Part shown: positions 19,059-28,608 of the stretch, piece after piece
Position numbering within the stretch: the first letter of the stretch is position 1
Layout of the letters: each line of letters starts with the position of its first letter
Assembly: GCF_030408455.1 (NCBI RefSeq)
Contig: NZ_CP046977.1
Coordinates: 1,054,001-1,118,000, forward strand
DNA from: Corynebacterium atrinae
GTDB lineage: Bacteria; Actinomycetota; Actinomycetes; Mycobacteriales; Mycobacteriaceae
Direction of reading: 5' to 3'
DNA length: 64,000 bases
Notes under the pieces: generated by a model
What the model was told of the DNA's origin: nothing
The model's database searches: none
The model's input: only the letters and a program-made list of their open reading frames with translations
Position numbers and translations under genes: made by a program

Positions 19059-19149
19059 AAGGTTTCACCTTCCGAAGTTGGGTTTTTGCTCCCCACCGAG
19101 CCTAGTCCAGCTGTGTCATTTTCACCGGCGAGCCGGAGAATCGGACACA

Positions 19150-19980
19150 ATGGGGGGCGTGAACGACAACGTGGAAAAGATTGTGGATGAGATCAACGAG
19201 GACCTGCTGGTCGACTTTCGTGAGGTGACGTTCCGGCGTGGGGGGCGCACCCTCGTCGGACCCATCACCTGGCAAGTGGAATTGGACGAGCGGTGGGTCA
19301 TCATCGGCCCGAACGGTGCGGGTAAGACCACGTTGATTCGCATGGCGGCGGCAGAGGAGTTTCCTTCGTCCGGCGTGGCGTATGTCATGGCGGAGCGCCT
19401 GGGACGTACCGATATGCGTGACTTGCGGTCCATGATTGGCGTGTCCTCCTCGGCCTTGGGCAATCGCATCCCGCCGGAGGAAAAGGTGGGGGACTTGGTT
19501 GTGTCTGCCGGATATGCGGTGCTCGGTCGGTGGCGGGAGGAATACGAAGAGGTTGACTTCGAGCAAGCGAAGGAAATCCTGGATCAGGTGGGGGCGCTGC
19601 ATCTCAGCGATCGCACGTGGGGGACGTTGTCGGAGGGCGAGCGCAAGCGAGTCCTGGTGGCCCGGGCTCTCATGATTAATCCGGAGTTGCTCATTCTCGA
19701 TGAGCCGGGGGCGGGCATGGACTTGGGTGGCCGCGAGGACTTGGTTGGTTATCTGGGGGAGCTGGCGATGGATGCGGATGCCCCGGCGATCGTCATGATC
19801 ACCCATCATGTGGAGGAGATCCCCTATGGGTTTACCCACGCGATGCTCCTCGATGATGGGAAGGTCGTCGCGCAGGGCCTCATCGATGCAGTGATGACCA
19901 GCGAGAACTTGTCGCGTGCTTTCCATCAGCCGATTGAGGTCTCCCGCATTGGGGATCGCTACTTCGCCCATCGGAGGTAG
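19150..19980 (+). CDS. ABC transporter ATP-binding protein
   Basis: 276 aa. Walker A is GPNGAGKTT, the signature motif is the variant LSEGERKR, Walker B is LLILDEPGAG, and the switch histidine is in MITHHVEEI. No permease or binding protein gene is adjacent, so the partner is unknown; it may be an orphan ATPase, some of which act on ribosomes or other complexes. The start is uncertain: ATG 19150 (GAGAAT 8 bases upstream) or GTG 19159 (CACAAT 7 bases upstream). The NUDIX gene starts 3 bases after its stop. Confidence 0.85.
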   Translation: MGGVNDNVEKIVDEINEDLLVDFREVTFRRGGRTLVGPITWQVELDERWVIIGPNGAGKTTLIRMAAAEEFPSSGVAYVMAERLGRTDMRDLRSMIGVSSSALGNRIPPEEKVGDLVVSAGYAVLGRWREEYEEVDFEQAKEILDQVGALHLSDRTWGTLSEGERKRVLVARALMINPELLILDEPGAGMDLGGREDLVGYLGELAMDADAPAIVMITHHVEEIPYGFTHAMLLDDGKVVAQGLIDAVMTSENLSRAFHQPIEVSRIGDRYFAHRR

Positions 19981-19982
19981 GC

Positions 19983-20771
19983 GTGGTTGCCCCCACTGGA
20001 TTTAATGAGGCTCGGATGGCCACGACGGTCATTCTCGTGCGCGATTCCGCCGAGGGCCTTCAGGTGTGGGCGCAGGAGCGGGTTTCTACCATGCTCAACT
20101 ACCCCGGTATGACGGTGTTTCCGGGTGGGGGAGTGGACAAGCGAGATTTCCCCATCGGCGAGTGGGATCACGCGGCCCTGTGGACAGGACCAACGGTCGA
20201 GGAGATGGCTGCTCGCATTGGCATGAGCAATGAACAAGCCCACGCCATGGTCTTTGCGGCGGTGAGGGAGCTGTTTGAGGAGACGGGGCTGCTCCTGGCG
20301 GTTCATGGCGACGGTCGCCCCATTGATACTCCTCATCATGAGGACCGGCTCTCGCTGACCTCGCACCGCAAGTCACTCACCGAGGTGTTGACCGAGCGGG
20401 ACTTTCGTGTCCGCTCGGATCTGCTTGTCCCGTGGGCTCGTTGGGTCGGGGGCTGGCGGGACCATCATTGGTTCGACACGGTGTCTTTTCTCGCTGTCGC
20501 CCCCGCCGGGCAGGAGCCGGATGGGGACACCTCCGAGGCGGATGATGCTGGTTGGTTCACCCCGCGGCTGTTGCTGGAGGGGTGGGAGTGCGGGTTGGTC
20601 CGCCTGGCTCTGCCGACGTGGGCGCAGATGCGCTTCCTCGTCCGATTCGATTCGACAGCCGCGGCCCTCGCCGCCGCCGAGGCTGTCGATATGACCCCGA
20701 TCGTGGGTGATCCGGTCGAGGATCCCCGTTTCCATGATTACTTCCACACCACCCGAATCGAACGCATTTAA
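19983..20771 (+). CDS. NUDIX hydrolase (NUDT19-like)
   Basis: 262 aa, longer than typical NUDIX enzymes. The Nudix box core REL-FEETG occurs in AAVRELFEETGLLLAV (about residues 94-109). A long N-terminal section with MTVFPGGGVDKRDF supplies the preceding glycine stretch. Such proteins hydrolyse nucleoside-diphosphate-linked compounds, in NUDT19-type members coenzyme A esters; substrate not determinable here. GTG 19983 follows the ABC gene directly. Confidence 0.8.
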   Translation: MVAPTGFNEARMATTVILVRDSAEGLQVWAQERVSTMLNYPGMTVFPGGGVDKRDFPIGEWDHAALWTGPTVEEMAARIGMSNEQAHAMVFAAVRELFEETGLLLAVHGDGRPIDTPHHEDRLSLTSHRKSLTEVLTERDFRVRSDLLVPWARWVGGWRDHHWFDTVSFLAVAPAGQEPDGDTSEADDAGWFTPRLLLEGWECGLVRLALPTWAQMRFLVRFDSTAAALAAAEAVDMTPIVGDPVEDPRFHDYFHTTRIERI

Positions 20772-20772
20772 C

Positions 20773-21915
20773 ATGTCTTTTACCCGCGCGGAGGTGGCGT
20801 TTCTCGCTGCCCACCAGGCAGAGATTATCGACGCCACGCAATCACTTCAGCTCACTGCGAAGTCAACGCTCAACGACGCGACGGCTTTGCGTGCTCGTTT
20901 CGGTGACCATGGCCGGGCCGTGGCGGAATTGGCGCGGGCGCGGAGGGCGGGCGTCGGCAAGTTTCCTTCCACGTGGCTGACTGATCTGGATGCCGCCCAG
21001 CAGGCCACCCCCGAGCCGGTGGCCCGGCTTCGGGCCCAACGCCTGGCCCGGGCCCTCGGGCCGGGGGCGCTGGTGCATGACGTGACGTGCTCGGTGGGGA
21101 CAGAGGGGGCGTCGATAAGCACGAACGGATTGCGGTACCTGGGAAGCGACCTCGACCCCGTGCGACTGCGCATGGCGCAGCACAACCTTCCCGGCGCGTG
21201 GCTCGCGCAAGCCGATGCGCTGCGGACGATCAGCGCCCCGGACGTGGTCGTGGCGGACCCGGCGCGACGGGCAGGAGGCAAGCGGATCACCCACCCCGAT
21301 CAGCTGCTGCCCCCGCTGCCGGATCTGCAGGCCGCGTGGCGCACCACGGAGATGGCCATCAAATGCGCCCCGGGGCTCGACTACTCCGGGTGGGAGGGGT
21401 TGGTCAGCATCGCCAGCGTCGATGGCGGGGTGAAGGAGGCGTGCCTCTACACCCCGGGATTGGCCGGTGCGGAGACGCGCGAGGCAGTAATTATTCACCA
21501 TGGAGAGGTCGATCGGATCACCGATCTCGAGTCGGATGATGTCACAGCCGGCGCCCCAGGCAAGTACCTCATCGACCCGGACGGGGCCGTGGTGCGCGCC
21601 GGGCTCGTGCGGCATTATGCCCACCGGGAGGGGCTGTGGATGCTCGATGAGCGCATCGCCTACCTCACCGGCGATCGCATTCCGGCTGGTAGAAGCGGTT
21701 TCCAGATCGTGGAGGTCGTTGCGTTGAAAAAGCTCAAAGCCGCGCTGCAGGCACATGATGCGGGAAGCGTGGAAATCCTCGTCCGCGGCGTCGATGTCGA
21801 CCCGGATGTCTTGCGCAAGAAGCTTAAACTCACGGGCTCGCGGCCGATGGCGGTGGTGTGCACGCGGATCGGTCGGCAGGGAGTGGCTCTGATCTGCCAT
21901 GCTCGACAGGCGTAG
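20773..21915 (+). CDS. Class I SAM-dependent methyltransferase with THUMP-like domain
   Basis: 380 aa. The SAM-binding motif is DVTCSVGTEGAS (resembles D-x-T-C-G-x-G-T), followed by a DLDPVRLRMAQHN acidic loop and the catalytic-type motif VVADPARRAGG. The C-terminal ~100 residues form the THUMP-like domain (GVDVDPDVLRKKLKLTGSRP). Members are thought to modify RNA, but the substrate here is unknown. ATG 20773 was chosen because it starts one base after the previous stop; the frame is open upstream within the NUDIX gene. Confidence 0.78.
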   Translation: MSFTRAEVAFLAAHQAEIIDATQSLQLTAKSTLNDATALRARFGDHGRAVAELARARRAGVGKFPSTWLTDLDAAQQATPEPVARLRAQRLARALGPGALVHDVTCSVGTEGASISTNGLRYLGSDLDPVRLRMAQHNLPGAWLAQADALRTISAPDVVVADPARRAGGKRITHPDQLLPPLPDLQAAWRTTEMAIKCAPGLDYSGWEGLVSIASVDGGVKEACLYTPGLAGAETREAVIIHHGEVDRITDLESDDVTAGAPGKYLIDPDGAVVRAGLVRHYAHREGLWMLDERIAYLTGDRIPAGRSGFQIVEVVALKKLKAALQAHDAGSVEILVRGVDVDPDVLRKKLKLTGSRPMAVVCTRIGRQGVALICHARQA

Positions 21916-21918
21916 GAT
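21913..21918 (+). promoter_or_regulatory. Possible -10 element (TAGGAT) of the etf operon
   Basis: TAGGAT overlaps the preceding stop codon, 39 bases before etfB, which has its own ribosome site (GAAAGGTG). No clear -35. Confidence 0.35.
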
Positions 21919-21957
21919 GCACCTCTAAACCCCTTGATAGAAAGGTGACACAACCCG

Positions 21958-22740
21958 ATGCCCACCATCGTCGCGCTGGTTAAGCACGTGCCCGATACCT
22001 GGTCGCTCAAGACCCTTGAAGGTGACAACACCCTCGACCGTGTCAACGTTGACTCTGTTATTGATGAGATCAATGAATACGCCATGGAGCAGGCGCTGCA
22101 ATTGCGCGACGCTCAGGAAGGCTACCGCGTCGTCGCCCTCACCGTCGGCCCGGATGGCGCTGATGAGGCGTTGCGCAAGGCGCTGGCCATGGGTGCCGAC
22201 GACGCCGTGCATGTCCGCGATGACGCCATCGCCGGTTCCGATGTCATGGGCACCACGTGGATTATCACCAACGCCCTCAACACCATCGACGATGTGGCGA
22301 TTATTGTCGCCGGAAACTCCTCCTCCGATGGCGCGATGGGCGCTCTCCCGGGCATTTTGGCGGAATACCGCCAGGTCCCCGCGTTGACCAACGTCCGCTC
22401 GGCAACCCTCGACGGTTCGACCGTGACGGCCGTGCGGGAGTCCGCGGAGGGCCACTACGAGCTGTCTGCGCCGCTGCCGGTCATCCTCTCCGTGACGGAT
22501 AAAGCCGCCAAGCCGCGCTTCCCCAACTTCAAGGGCCTCATGGCGGCGAAGAAGCACGAGATCACCGTGCTCGACCTCGCGGCCATCGGTGTCACCCCGG
22601 AGCAGGTGGGCCTGGCTCATTCCTCCACCGCGGTCACCGCAGCGACGACCCGCCCAGCGCGCACTGCGGGCGAGATTATCCGTGGAGACGACACTGCCGC
22701 TCAGATCGCTGAGTACCTCGTCGCCGAGAAGTTTCTCTAA
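21958..22740 (+). CDS. etfB: Electron transfer flavoprotein subunit beta
   Basis: 260 aa. The N-terminus MPTIVALVKHVPDTW and the signature VDSVIDEINEYAMEQALQLRD are EtfB hallmarks, as is the C-terminal LPVILSVTDKAAKPRFPNFKG (the ETF beta signature). With EtfA it carries electrons from acyl-CoA and other dehydrogenases toward the quinone pool. Thirty bases separate it from etfA. Confidence 0.95.
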   Translation: MPTIVALVKHVPDTWSLKTLEGDNTLDRVNVDSVIDEINEYAMEQALQLRDAQEGYRVVALTVGPDGADEALRKALAMGADDAVHVRDDAIAGSDVMGTTWIITNALNTIDDVAIIVAGNSSSDGAMGALPGILAEYRQVPALTNVRSATLDGSTVTAVRESAEGHYELSAPLPVILSVTDKAAKPRFPNFKGLMAAKKHEITVLDLAAIGVTPEQVGLAHSSTAVTAATTRPARTAGEIIRGDDTAAQIAEYLVAEKFL

Positions 22741-22770
22741 CCCTCGACCACTCTAAGGAGCCACATCACC

Positions 22771-23700
22771 ATGTCTACTGTTTATGTCCTGGTCGAGCCG
22801 AACTCTCCCGTCACCGCTGAGCTGATCACGGCCGCGCGGGTGCTCGGCGAGGTCACCGCCGTTACCACCGATCAGGCCACCGCACCGGAGCTCGCCGAGT
22901 TGGGCGCCACCACCGTCGTCGTGGCGACCGCGCCCGACGCCGACACCCGGCTTATCCTCCCGCAGGTCGATGCCTTGTCCATGTTGGCCGCCGGCAACCC
23001 CGGCCCCATTGTCATCGCCGCTGGTCCGACTGGCAATGAGATCGCCGGTCGCCTCGCCGCCCGCCTCGCCTCCGGCGTGCTTTGCGACGTCGTCGGGATC
23101 AACGCCGATCGCACCGCCGCGCAGTCCGTATTCGGCGATTCCGTGCAGGTCTCCGCGGCCGTTGGCGGTGCGAGCCCCATCTACACCCTGCGTCCCGGCG
23201 CGGTCGAGCCCGCTCCGATCCCGGCGGCTGGCACCGTGTCCTTGCTGCAGCTGCCCGCTGCCACCGCCAAGGATGCGGTGGTCACCTCCTTCACCCCGGC
23301 GGAGCGGGGCGACCGTCCCGAGCTCGCCCAGGCGAAAATCGTCATTGCTGGTGGCCGCGGCGTGGGATCGGCCGAGGGCTTCACCGACCTCGTGGAGAAG
23401 CTGGCCGATGCCCTCGGCGGCGCCGTTGGCGCGACGCGCGATGCCGTCGATTTGGAGTACTACGACGGTGCCTACCAAATCGGCCAGACCGGTATCACCG
23501 TGTCCCCGGATCTCTACATCGGCCTGGGTATCTCGGGCGCGATTCAGCACACCTCGGGCATGCAGACCGCCCGCAAGATCGTGGTCATCAACAACGATGA
23601 GGATGCCCCGATTTTCCAGATCGCGGACCTGGGCATCGTCGGCGATGTCAATGAGATCGTTCCCGCCCTCGTCGCGGAGATCGCCGCCCGCCGCTCATGA
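22771..23700 (+). CDS. etfA: Electron transfer flavoprotein subunit alpha
   Basis: 309 aa. The C-terminal FAD-binding domain includes VIAGGRGVGSAEGF, QIGQTGITVSPDLYI and LGISGAIQHTSGMQ, all family motifs, and VVINNDEDAPIFQIADLGIVGDV near the end. A TAAGGAGCC site precedes the ATG. The stop overlaps the next start by ATGA, coupling it to the cysteine desulfurase gene. Confidence 0.95.
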   Translation: MSTVYVLVEPNSPVTAELITAARVLGEVTAVTTDQATAPELAELGATTVVVATAPDADTRLILPQVDALSMLAAGNPGPIVIAAGPTGNEIAGRLAARLASGVLCDVVGINADRTAAQSVFGDSVQVSAAVGGASPIYTLRPGAVEPAPIPAAGTVSLLQLPAATAKDAVVTSFTPAERGDRPELAQAKIVIAGGRGVGSAEGFTDLVEKLADALGGAVGATRDAVDLEYYDGAYQIGQTGITVSPDLYIGLGISGAIQHTSGMQTARKIVVINNDEDAPIFQIADLGIVGDVNEIVPALVAEIAARRS

Positions 23701-24809
23701 CGCACTTTCTCGACCACGCCGCCACCATGCCGATGCGCCAGGTGGCCATCGATGCCTGGGTCACCCATGCCCAGGCACTGAATCCGGGCAGCCAATATGG
23801 TTCGGGCCGGCAGGCGCGCAGCGTATTGGACACGGCCCGCGAGCGCATCGCCGAGCTGCTCGGGGCCGATCCGATCGAGGTCATCTTCACCGCCTCGGGC
23901 ACGGAGGCCGACAACCTCGCCGTCACCGGGTTGTACGCGGCGAGCCCGCTGGATCGCATCATCACCACCCCGATCGAGCATCCGGCGGTCTTGGCCACCG
24001 TCCGGGCCACCGGCGCCACCGTGGACTTGCTGCCGGTGGATGCCACGGGCCACGTCCATGACCTCTCGCTGTTGGACACCCCAGCCGCCCTGGTCGCCTG
24101 CATGTGGGCCAACAACGAAACGGGCGCGATCCAGCCGGTCACCTCGATCGTCGAGGCGGCGGGGGAGACCCCGGTTCATGTGGACGCCGTCCAGGTCGCC
24201 GGGCGCCTGCCCATCGATTTCCACGCCCTCGGCGCGACCACCTTGGCGGCCAGTGCCCACAAGTTCGGCGGTCCACGCGGTGCGGGCCTGCTGCTTGCTC
24301 GTCGCTCGCCGGCCCCGCTGCCGGTTCTCCATGGCGGCGGACAGGAGCGGGGCATTCGTCCCGGCACCCTCGATGTCGCATCCGCCGCCGCCATCGCCGC
24401 AGCGTTGGAGGAGGCCGTGGGCGAGATGGATGCCGAGATCCTGCGCCTGTCAGGGCTCCGCGATCGCCTTCGCTCCGGGATCTGCGAGCTCGTTCCCGAC
24501 GTCATCGTTCACACCGCGGAGCCCGCCCTTCCCGGGCACCTGCACCTATCGTTCCCCGGGGCGGAGGGCGATAGTCTCATCATGTTGCTGGACCAAGCGG
24601 GGATCGAGGCCTCCACCGGATCGGCCTGCTCCAGCGGCGTCAACCGCGCCAGCGATGTCCTGCTGGCCGCCGGGGTCAGCGACTATGTGGCCCGTGGCGC
24701 CGTGCGCTTTACCCTCGGGCGCGAGACGACCGATGAAACTGTTGACGCCGTGCTCGCCGTCATCGCGGACGTGGTCTCCCGCGCCCGCCTCGCCGGGATG
24801 GCCGGCTAG
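23697..24809 (+). CDS. Cysteine desulfurase (NifS/IscS-like)
   Basis: 370 aa PLP enzyme. The PLP lysine lies in SAHKFGGPRGAG, and the reactive cysteine loop is TGSACSSGVNRAS, as in IscS-type class I desulfurases. It converts cysteine to alanine and a persulfide for Fe-S clusters and tRNA thiolation; MnmA, a likely acceptor, is encoded about 5.3 kb downstream. It overlaps etfA by 4 bases, and its end overlaps the convergent MprF-like gene by 4 bases. Confidence 0.9.
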   Translation: MTHFLDHAATMPMRQVAIDAWVTHAQALNPGSQYGSGRQARSVLDTARERIAELLGADPIEVIFTASGTEADNLAVTGLYAASPLDRIITTPIEHPAVLATVRATGATVDLLPVDATGHVHDLSLLDTPAALVACMWANNETGAIQPVTSIVEAAGETPVHVDAVQVAGRLPIDFHALGATTLAASAHKFGGPRGAGLLLARRSPAPLPVLHGGGQERGIRPGTLDVASAAAIAAALEEAVGEMDAEILRLSGLRDRLRSGICELVPDVIVHTAEPALPGHLHLSFPGAEGDSLIMLLDQAGIEASTGSACSSGVNRASDVLLAAGVSDYVARGAVRFTLGRETTDETVDAVLAVIADVVSRARLAGMAG

Positions 24810-27277
24810 CTCGCCGTTTCCTCTTCGCGCTGGGAGGCCGCCCACACCCGGATGGCCTCCATCGCGTCCTTGGCCTTGAGCTGGGGTAGGTAGCAGCTGG
24901 ACACCGCCAGGCCGATGGCCGGCAGCGAGAGTTCATCGCGGTAGCACAAGAACCACGAGTGGTGCTCCGGGTGGAACTTGTACTTCGAGGCGGCCAGGGA
25001 GCGGAAGCCGTAGAGCGGCTCCATGGTCTCGCCGACTTTGTCCAAGGTGACGTCGAGAAGCCCGCGGGACTCGGCCACCTCGGAGGTTGCCAGCGGGGCG
25101 CCGGAGAGCGAAATCCACTGGAGCCCCTCCGCCGCGGCAATGAGCAGGGCCTCAGCCAGCAGGTATTCGATGACGGGCCGGAAGCCCTCGGCATTGCGGC
25201 GCATCACGTCAAGGGTGTAGCCGACCACGTGGCCGTCCTCGTAGACGGGCAGCCAGCTGGTAATGCCGTGGAGGGTGCCGTCCTCGCCCACGGCGAGCAA
25301 CATCTTGGTCCCGTCGATTCCCAGCTCGGGGACAGCACCGAGCGTGAAGCCCATCTCGGGCAGGGATTTTTCTGATACCCACTGCTCGGACAGCTCGATG
25401 ATCTTCTCGCGCAGTTCCGGGCCCGCGTCCTCCCACGTCGTCCAGACGGTGGAGATGCCCTCTTTGGGCGCGCGGTTTCGGGCGGTGCGGATGTTCTGGA
25501 ATTTCTTGCCCTTGAACTCGGTGTCGGCGGTGGACAGGATCGATTCCTCGGCCACGTGCACCTGCTGGAATCCGCGGGAGGAGCGCTCCTCGGCGAAATC
25601 GGCCGACACGGAGTACCAGGCGGGCTGCCAACCCTGGGAGGTGGCGAAGGTTTCGAAGCGGTCCGCGACCTCGTCCCGGTTGCCCTCGGCCCCGACGATG
25701 GGGCCGCCGACGGTCACCGCGATGCCGTTGTGCACCCGGTAGGCGACATAGCCGTCCTCGGCGAACCAGTATTGGTTGTTGTCCCACAGGGTCATCCAGG
25801 ACAGATGGTCGCCGGTGCCGGACTCGAGGATCTGCTGCGCGCGGGCCTGGTCAGCGGCGGTTGAGCGGTTGGGCACGCTCATGAGCAATCGGTAGAGCGC
25901 GTAGGCGGTGACCAGCCAGAATACGACGCCTACCCAGCTGTACAGCGCCCACGTGGCCGAGGTGGTGGGGATGAGGTAGTAGGTGTAGAGCTGGCCGAGC
26001 GCCGGCGGGAGGAAGCGGTTGGGCAGTTCCTCGAACGCGAGCGCCCAGGTCGCGGTCGTGTGGAAGCCGCCACGCAGCACCATGGCACCGATGAGCCAGG
26101 CCGCGGCAGTGAGCACCCAGGTGCCGACGACGAGGCCCGCACCGCGGGCGAGACGCGAGACGTCGATACGCACGGCGAACAGTCGACGGGTGAGGATGAG
26201 CAGGAGGGTGACCAGCAGCCACGGTGCCACGATGAGGAGCAGGTTGATAATGAGCAGGGCTCCGTCGGGCGCGTCGCTGAGCAGGTAGAGCTGGTTGAGG
26301 ACGGCGAACATGGTGACCAACTGGGCGGCGATGGACAGCCACCAGGCGAGGCGTCGTCCGCGCATGAGGCCGAGCGCGATGACCACCTGCAGGATCAGGG
26401 GCATGAGGTTGGCCAGCAAGGACCCGAAGCCGGATTGCTGGAGCATGAGGATGGCATCGGTGCATTCGCGGCTGCTGCTGTCCAACGCGCAGAGGAAGTA
26501 GGCCTGGTCCTCGGAGATGTCCGGCTGCCAGATGAAGGACGTCACGGCCGCGAACGGACCCTCCGCCCGGGGGTTGAGCCCGGCGAGGACGGGGCCGAGC
26601 GAGGCGGCGATGACGATGACGGTGACGAGGATGCGGCCCTCACGAAGGGAGACAGACATGGAGGGGCGGGTGCGGCCCTGGAACCATAGCCGCCCGGCGA
26701 GAATGCCGCCGATGGTGGCGATCCAGGCGACGACGTCGGACAGCGTCCCGGTGAAGAGCAGCAAGGTGGTGGCGAGGGTGACCAGGATGAGCCGGGTGCG
26801 GCGGCGCCACAGCAGCGGCATGGCGCCCGAGGCGACGGCCAGAGTGCCGAAGATCCACGGGGAGGGGGAAAGGAACGTATCTTGCAGCAGCTCAGTACCC
26901 CAGTGGTTGAGGCCGGTGCTATCGATCGGGGCGGCAAGGACGACGCCCAGGGGGGTGGCGATGGCGTAGGACGCCAGCGCCACGAGCGCGAAGCGCCGTG
27001 TTCCCAGGACCCGCTCGGCGGGCAGGGCGAAGGCGAGGATGCCCAAGGTGGCCAGCAGTGCCCCGCCGCGTGTCGACGCCGTCAATCCTGCCGTCAGCAG
27101 GTGCGTATCCAGAAGGTAGAGGGGTCGGCTGATGCCCAAGGTGGCCAGGAGATCATCGGAGTTGGGTCCCACCATCTCCCGGAGGATCCACAACACGGCC
27201 AGCAACAGAAGGCTCAGGGGGGCGAAGCGAAAGGTCTTTCCGACCTGACGGAGGGCATACTGCAGTTTTTCTTTCAT
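24806..27277 (-). CDS. MprF-like aminoacyl-phosphatidylglycerol/aminoacyl-diacylglycerol synthase (DUF2156)
   Basis: 823 aa. The N-terminal ~480 residues hold many membrane helices; the C-terminal ~300 residues form the cytosolic GNAT-like DUF2156 domain (GYVAYRVHNGIAVTVGGPIVG ... AWYSVSADF ... IEYLLAEALL). Family enzymes move an amino acid from aminoacyl-tRNA to a membrane lipid; the C. glutamicum homologue is known for tRNA-dependent alanylation of diacylglycerol and phosphatidylglycerol. I chose ATG 27277, 20 bases after the upstream stop with GAGAGACG before it, over a GTG at 27307 that overlaps the esterase gene. Confidence 0.83.
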   Translation of the reverse strand: MKEKLQYALRQVGKTFRFAPLSLLLLAVLWILREMVGPNSDDLLATLGISRPLYLLDTHLLTAGLTASTRGGALLATLGILAFALPAERVLGTRRFALVALASYAIATPLGVVLAAPIDSTGLNHWGTELLQDTFLSPSPWIFGTLAVASGAMPLLWRRRTRLILVTLATTLLLFTGTLSDVVAWIATIGGILAGRLWFQGRTRPSMSVSLREGRILVTVIVIAASLGPVLAGLNPRAEGPFAAVTSFIWQPDISEDQAYFLCALDSSSRECTDAILMLQQSGFGSLLANLMPLILQVVIALGLMRGRRLAWWLSIAAQLVTMFAVLNQLYLLSDAPDGALLIINLLLIVAPWLLVTLLLILTRRLFAVRIDVSRLARGAGLVVGTWVLTAAAWLIGAMVLRGGFHTTATWALAFEELPNRFLPPALGQLYTYYLIPTTSATWALYSWVGVVFWLVTAYALYRLLMSVPNRSTAADQARAQQILESGTGDHLSWMTLWDNNQYWFAEDGYVAYRVHNGIAVTVGGPIVGAEGNRDEVADRFETFATSQGWQPAWYSVSADFAEERSSRGFQQVHVAEESILSTADTEFKGKKFQNIRTARNRAPKEGISTVWTTWEDAGPELREKIIELSEQWVSEKSLPEMGFTLGAVPELGIDGTKMLLAVGEDGTLHGITSWLPVYEDGHVVGYTLDVMRRNAEGFRPVIEYLLAEALLIAAAEGLQWISLSGAPLATSEVAESRGLLDVTLDKVGETMEPLYGFRSLAASKYKFHPEHHSWFLCYRDELSLPAIGLAVSSCYLPQLKAKDAMEAIRVWAASQREEETAS

Positions 27278-27296
27278 ACCAGTTCGTCTCTCGGGG

Positions 27297-28505
27297 TTAT
27301 AGGCCACCGCGCTGGGCGGCCCACTCGAAGGTCTCTACCAATGCCACGCGCCACACCTGATAGGAGTGTCCGCCGGGGACCGTCTCATACGTGGTGGTCA
27401 TTCCGGCTTTTTGCGCGAGATCGTTGAGGTGCTGCAGGGCTTCCTCGGCGGATGGGTCATCCTCACCGGCGACGAAGCGGCCCTGGGTGGTGGGGTAGCG
27501 GTTGTTGGCGAGCAGGGTCGCCGGGTTAACAGCGTCGAAGGCGGCCTCGTCACCGCCGAACAGGGTGTCAATGGTCTGTTGGCGAGTCCCCAGCGACGGC
27601 TCGGCCTGGCCGGAAAAATCGAGGAAGGAGCCGTAGGAGTCGGGGTGATTGGTCACAATCTGCAAGGCACAGGTGCCGCCGTAGCTCAAGCCGCCGATGG
27701 TCCAGCGCGACTGGTCAGCGACGACGCGGAATTTCTCCTTGACCATCTGCGGAACCTCGCTGGACAGGTAGGTGTCCACCTTGTCCTTGGGCCCATCCAC
27801 GCAACCCGGATTGCCGGTGAGTGATCCGGTGGCATCGACGCTGATGACGATGGGGGAGAGACCGTCATGGGTGGACTGGTAGTCATCCGCGGTCTGCGAG
27901 GCCTCGCCCGCGCCAAACCATTGCGCCGGCTTGCCGGGATTACCCGCCAGAAGGACCAGGACGGGCAGCTCTCGGTCCGGCTTCGACCAATAGGCCGGCG
28001 GGACGTACGCCATGGCGTCGCGGGCGGCGAACCCGGGCGTGTGCATCGGCACGGTAACCAACGCACCAACTTCCCGGTCATTGACCGTGGGGGCAGCCTG
28101 TTGGTTGCGGAACTGATCGTAGGTCATCTCGACGGTGACGGGTATGGGATTGAGCGAGCGCAGCGTGGGGTACTGCTGGTAAATCACATTGGCCACCGCC
28201 CCGGCATTGACCAGAGCAATGATCGCGAGAATACCCACCAACCAGCGCCGCTGAACGATGGCGCACACCAGGACAAAGACGGCCGCCGACCCCGCGACGT
28301 ACACCACCGCCGGGACCTTGTCCGGGAACGGATGCCACAGCTTTTCCAAAACGAACCAGACGATGACGCCGGTGAGGGCCGAACCGATGAGCGGATACCA
28401 GCGGGGCTTGCCCAACAGCGCAACCAGGGTGGTCACCACCGCGATGACCGCGATAAAGATTTGGGCAGTGGTGTCAGTCAGCGACACCAGAGGCAAGTGA
28501 ATCAT
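27297..28505 (-). CDS. Membrane-anchored esterase (esterase D / alpha-beta hydrolase family)
   Basis: 402 aa. About four N-terminal membrane helices (to ~residue 105) precede an extracytoplasmic hydrolase. The nucleophile serine is in TIGGLSYGGTCAL, the acid lies near VAGEDDPSAEEA, and the histidine in ETVPGGHSYQVW. It resembles the mycolyltransferase-like/FrmB esterase fold. Directly upstream of the MprF-like gene on the same strand, it is a candidate aminoacyl-lipid hydrolase or modifier. ATG 28505 was chosen at the start of the first membrane helix (MIHLPLVS); the frame continues upstream without protein-like sequence. Confidence 0.78.
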   Translation of the reverse strand: MIHLPLVSLTDTTAQIFIAVIAVVTTLVALLGKPRWYPLIGSALTGVIVWFVLEKLWHPFPDKVPAVVYVAGSAAVFVLVCAIVQRRWLVGILAIIALVNAGAVANVIYQQYPTLRSLNPIPVTVEMTYDQFRNQQAAPTVNDREVGALVTVPMHTPGFAARDAMAYVPPAYWSKPDRELPVLVLLAGNPGKPAQWFGAGEASQTADDYQSTHDGLSPIVISVDATGSLTGNPGCVDGPKDKVDTYLSSEVPQMVKEKFRVVADQSRWTIGGLSYGGTCALQIVTNHPDSYGSFLDFSGQAEPSLGTRQQTIDTLFGGDEAAFDAVNPATLLANNRYPTTQGRFVAGEDDPSAEEALQHLNDLAQKAGMTTTYETVPGGHSYQVWRVALVETFEWAAQRGGL

Positions 28506-28595
28506 GGGCTTTAGTATGCGGCACCGAACATATTCCCGCGCTATCGACGGGCGAACTATCTGATAATTCTTAAGTTTTGAACAGGGACCAAGGAC

Positions 28596-28601
28596 TACAC
28601 T
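28596..28601 (+). promoter_or_regulatory. -10 element (TACACT) of the alpha/beta hydrolase gene
   Basis: TACACT ends 7 bases before GTG 28609; leaderless arrangement. The divergent esterase promoter must lie in the same 103-base gap. Confidence 0.5.
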
Positions 28602-28608
28602 CGCTCCC

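Noticed and set aside
19111..19130. TGTGTCATTTTCACC as a GlxR site between glgE and the ABC gene
   Set aside because: Half-site spacing is one base short and one fixed position is wrong on each side.
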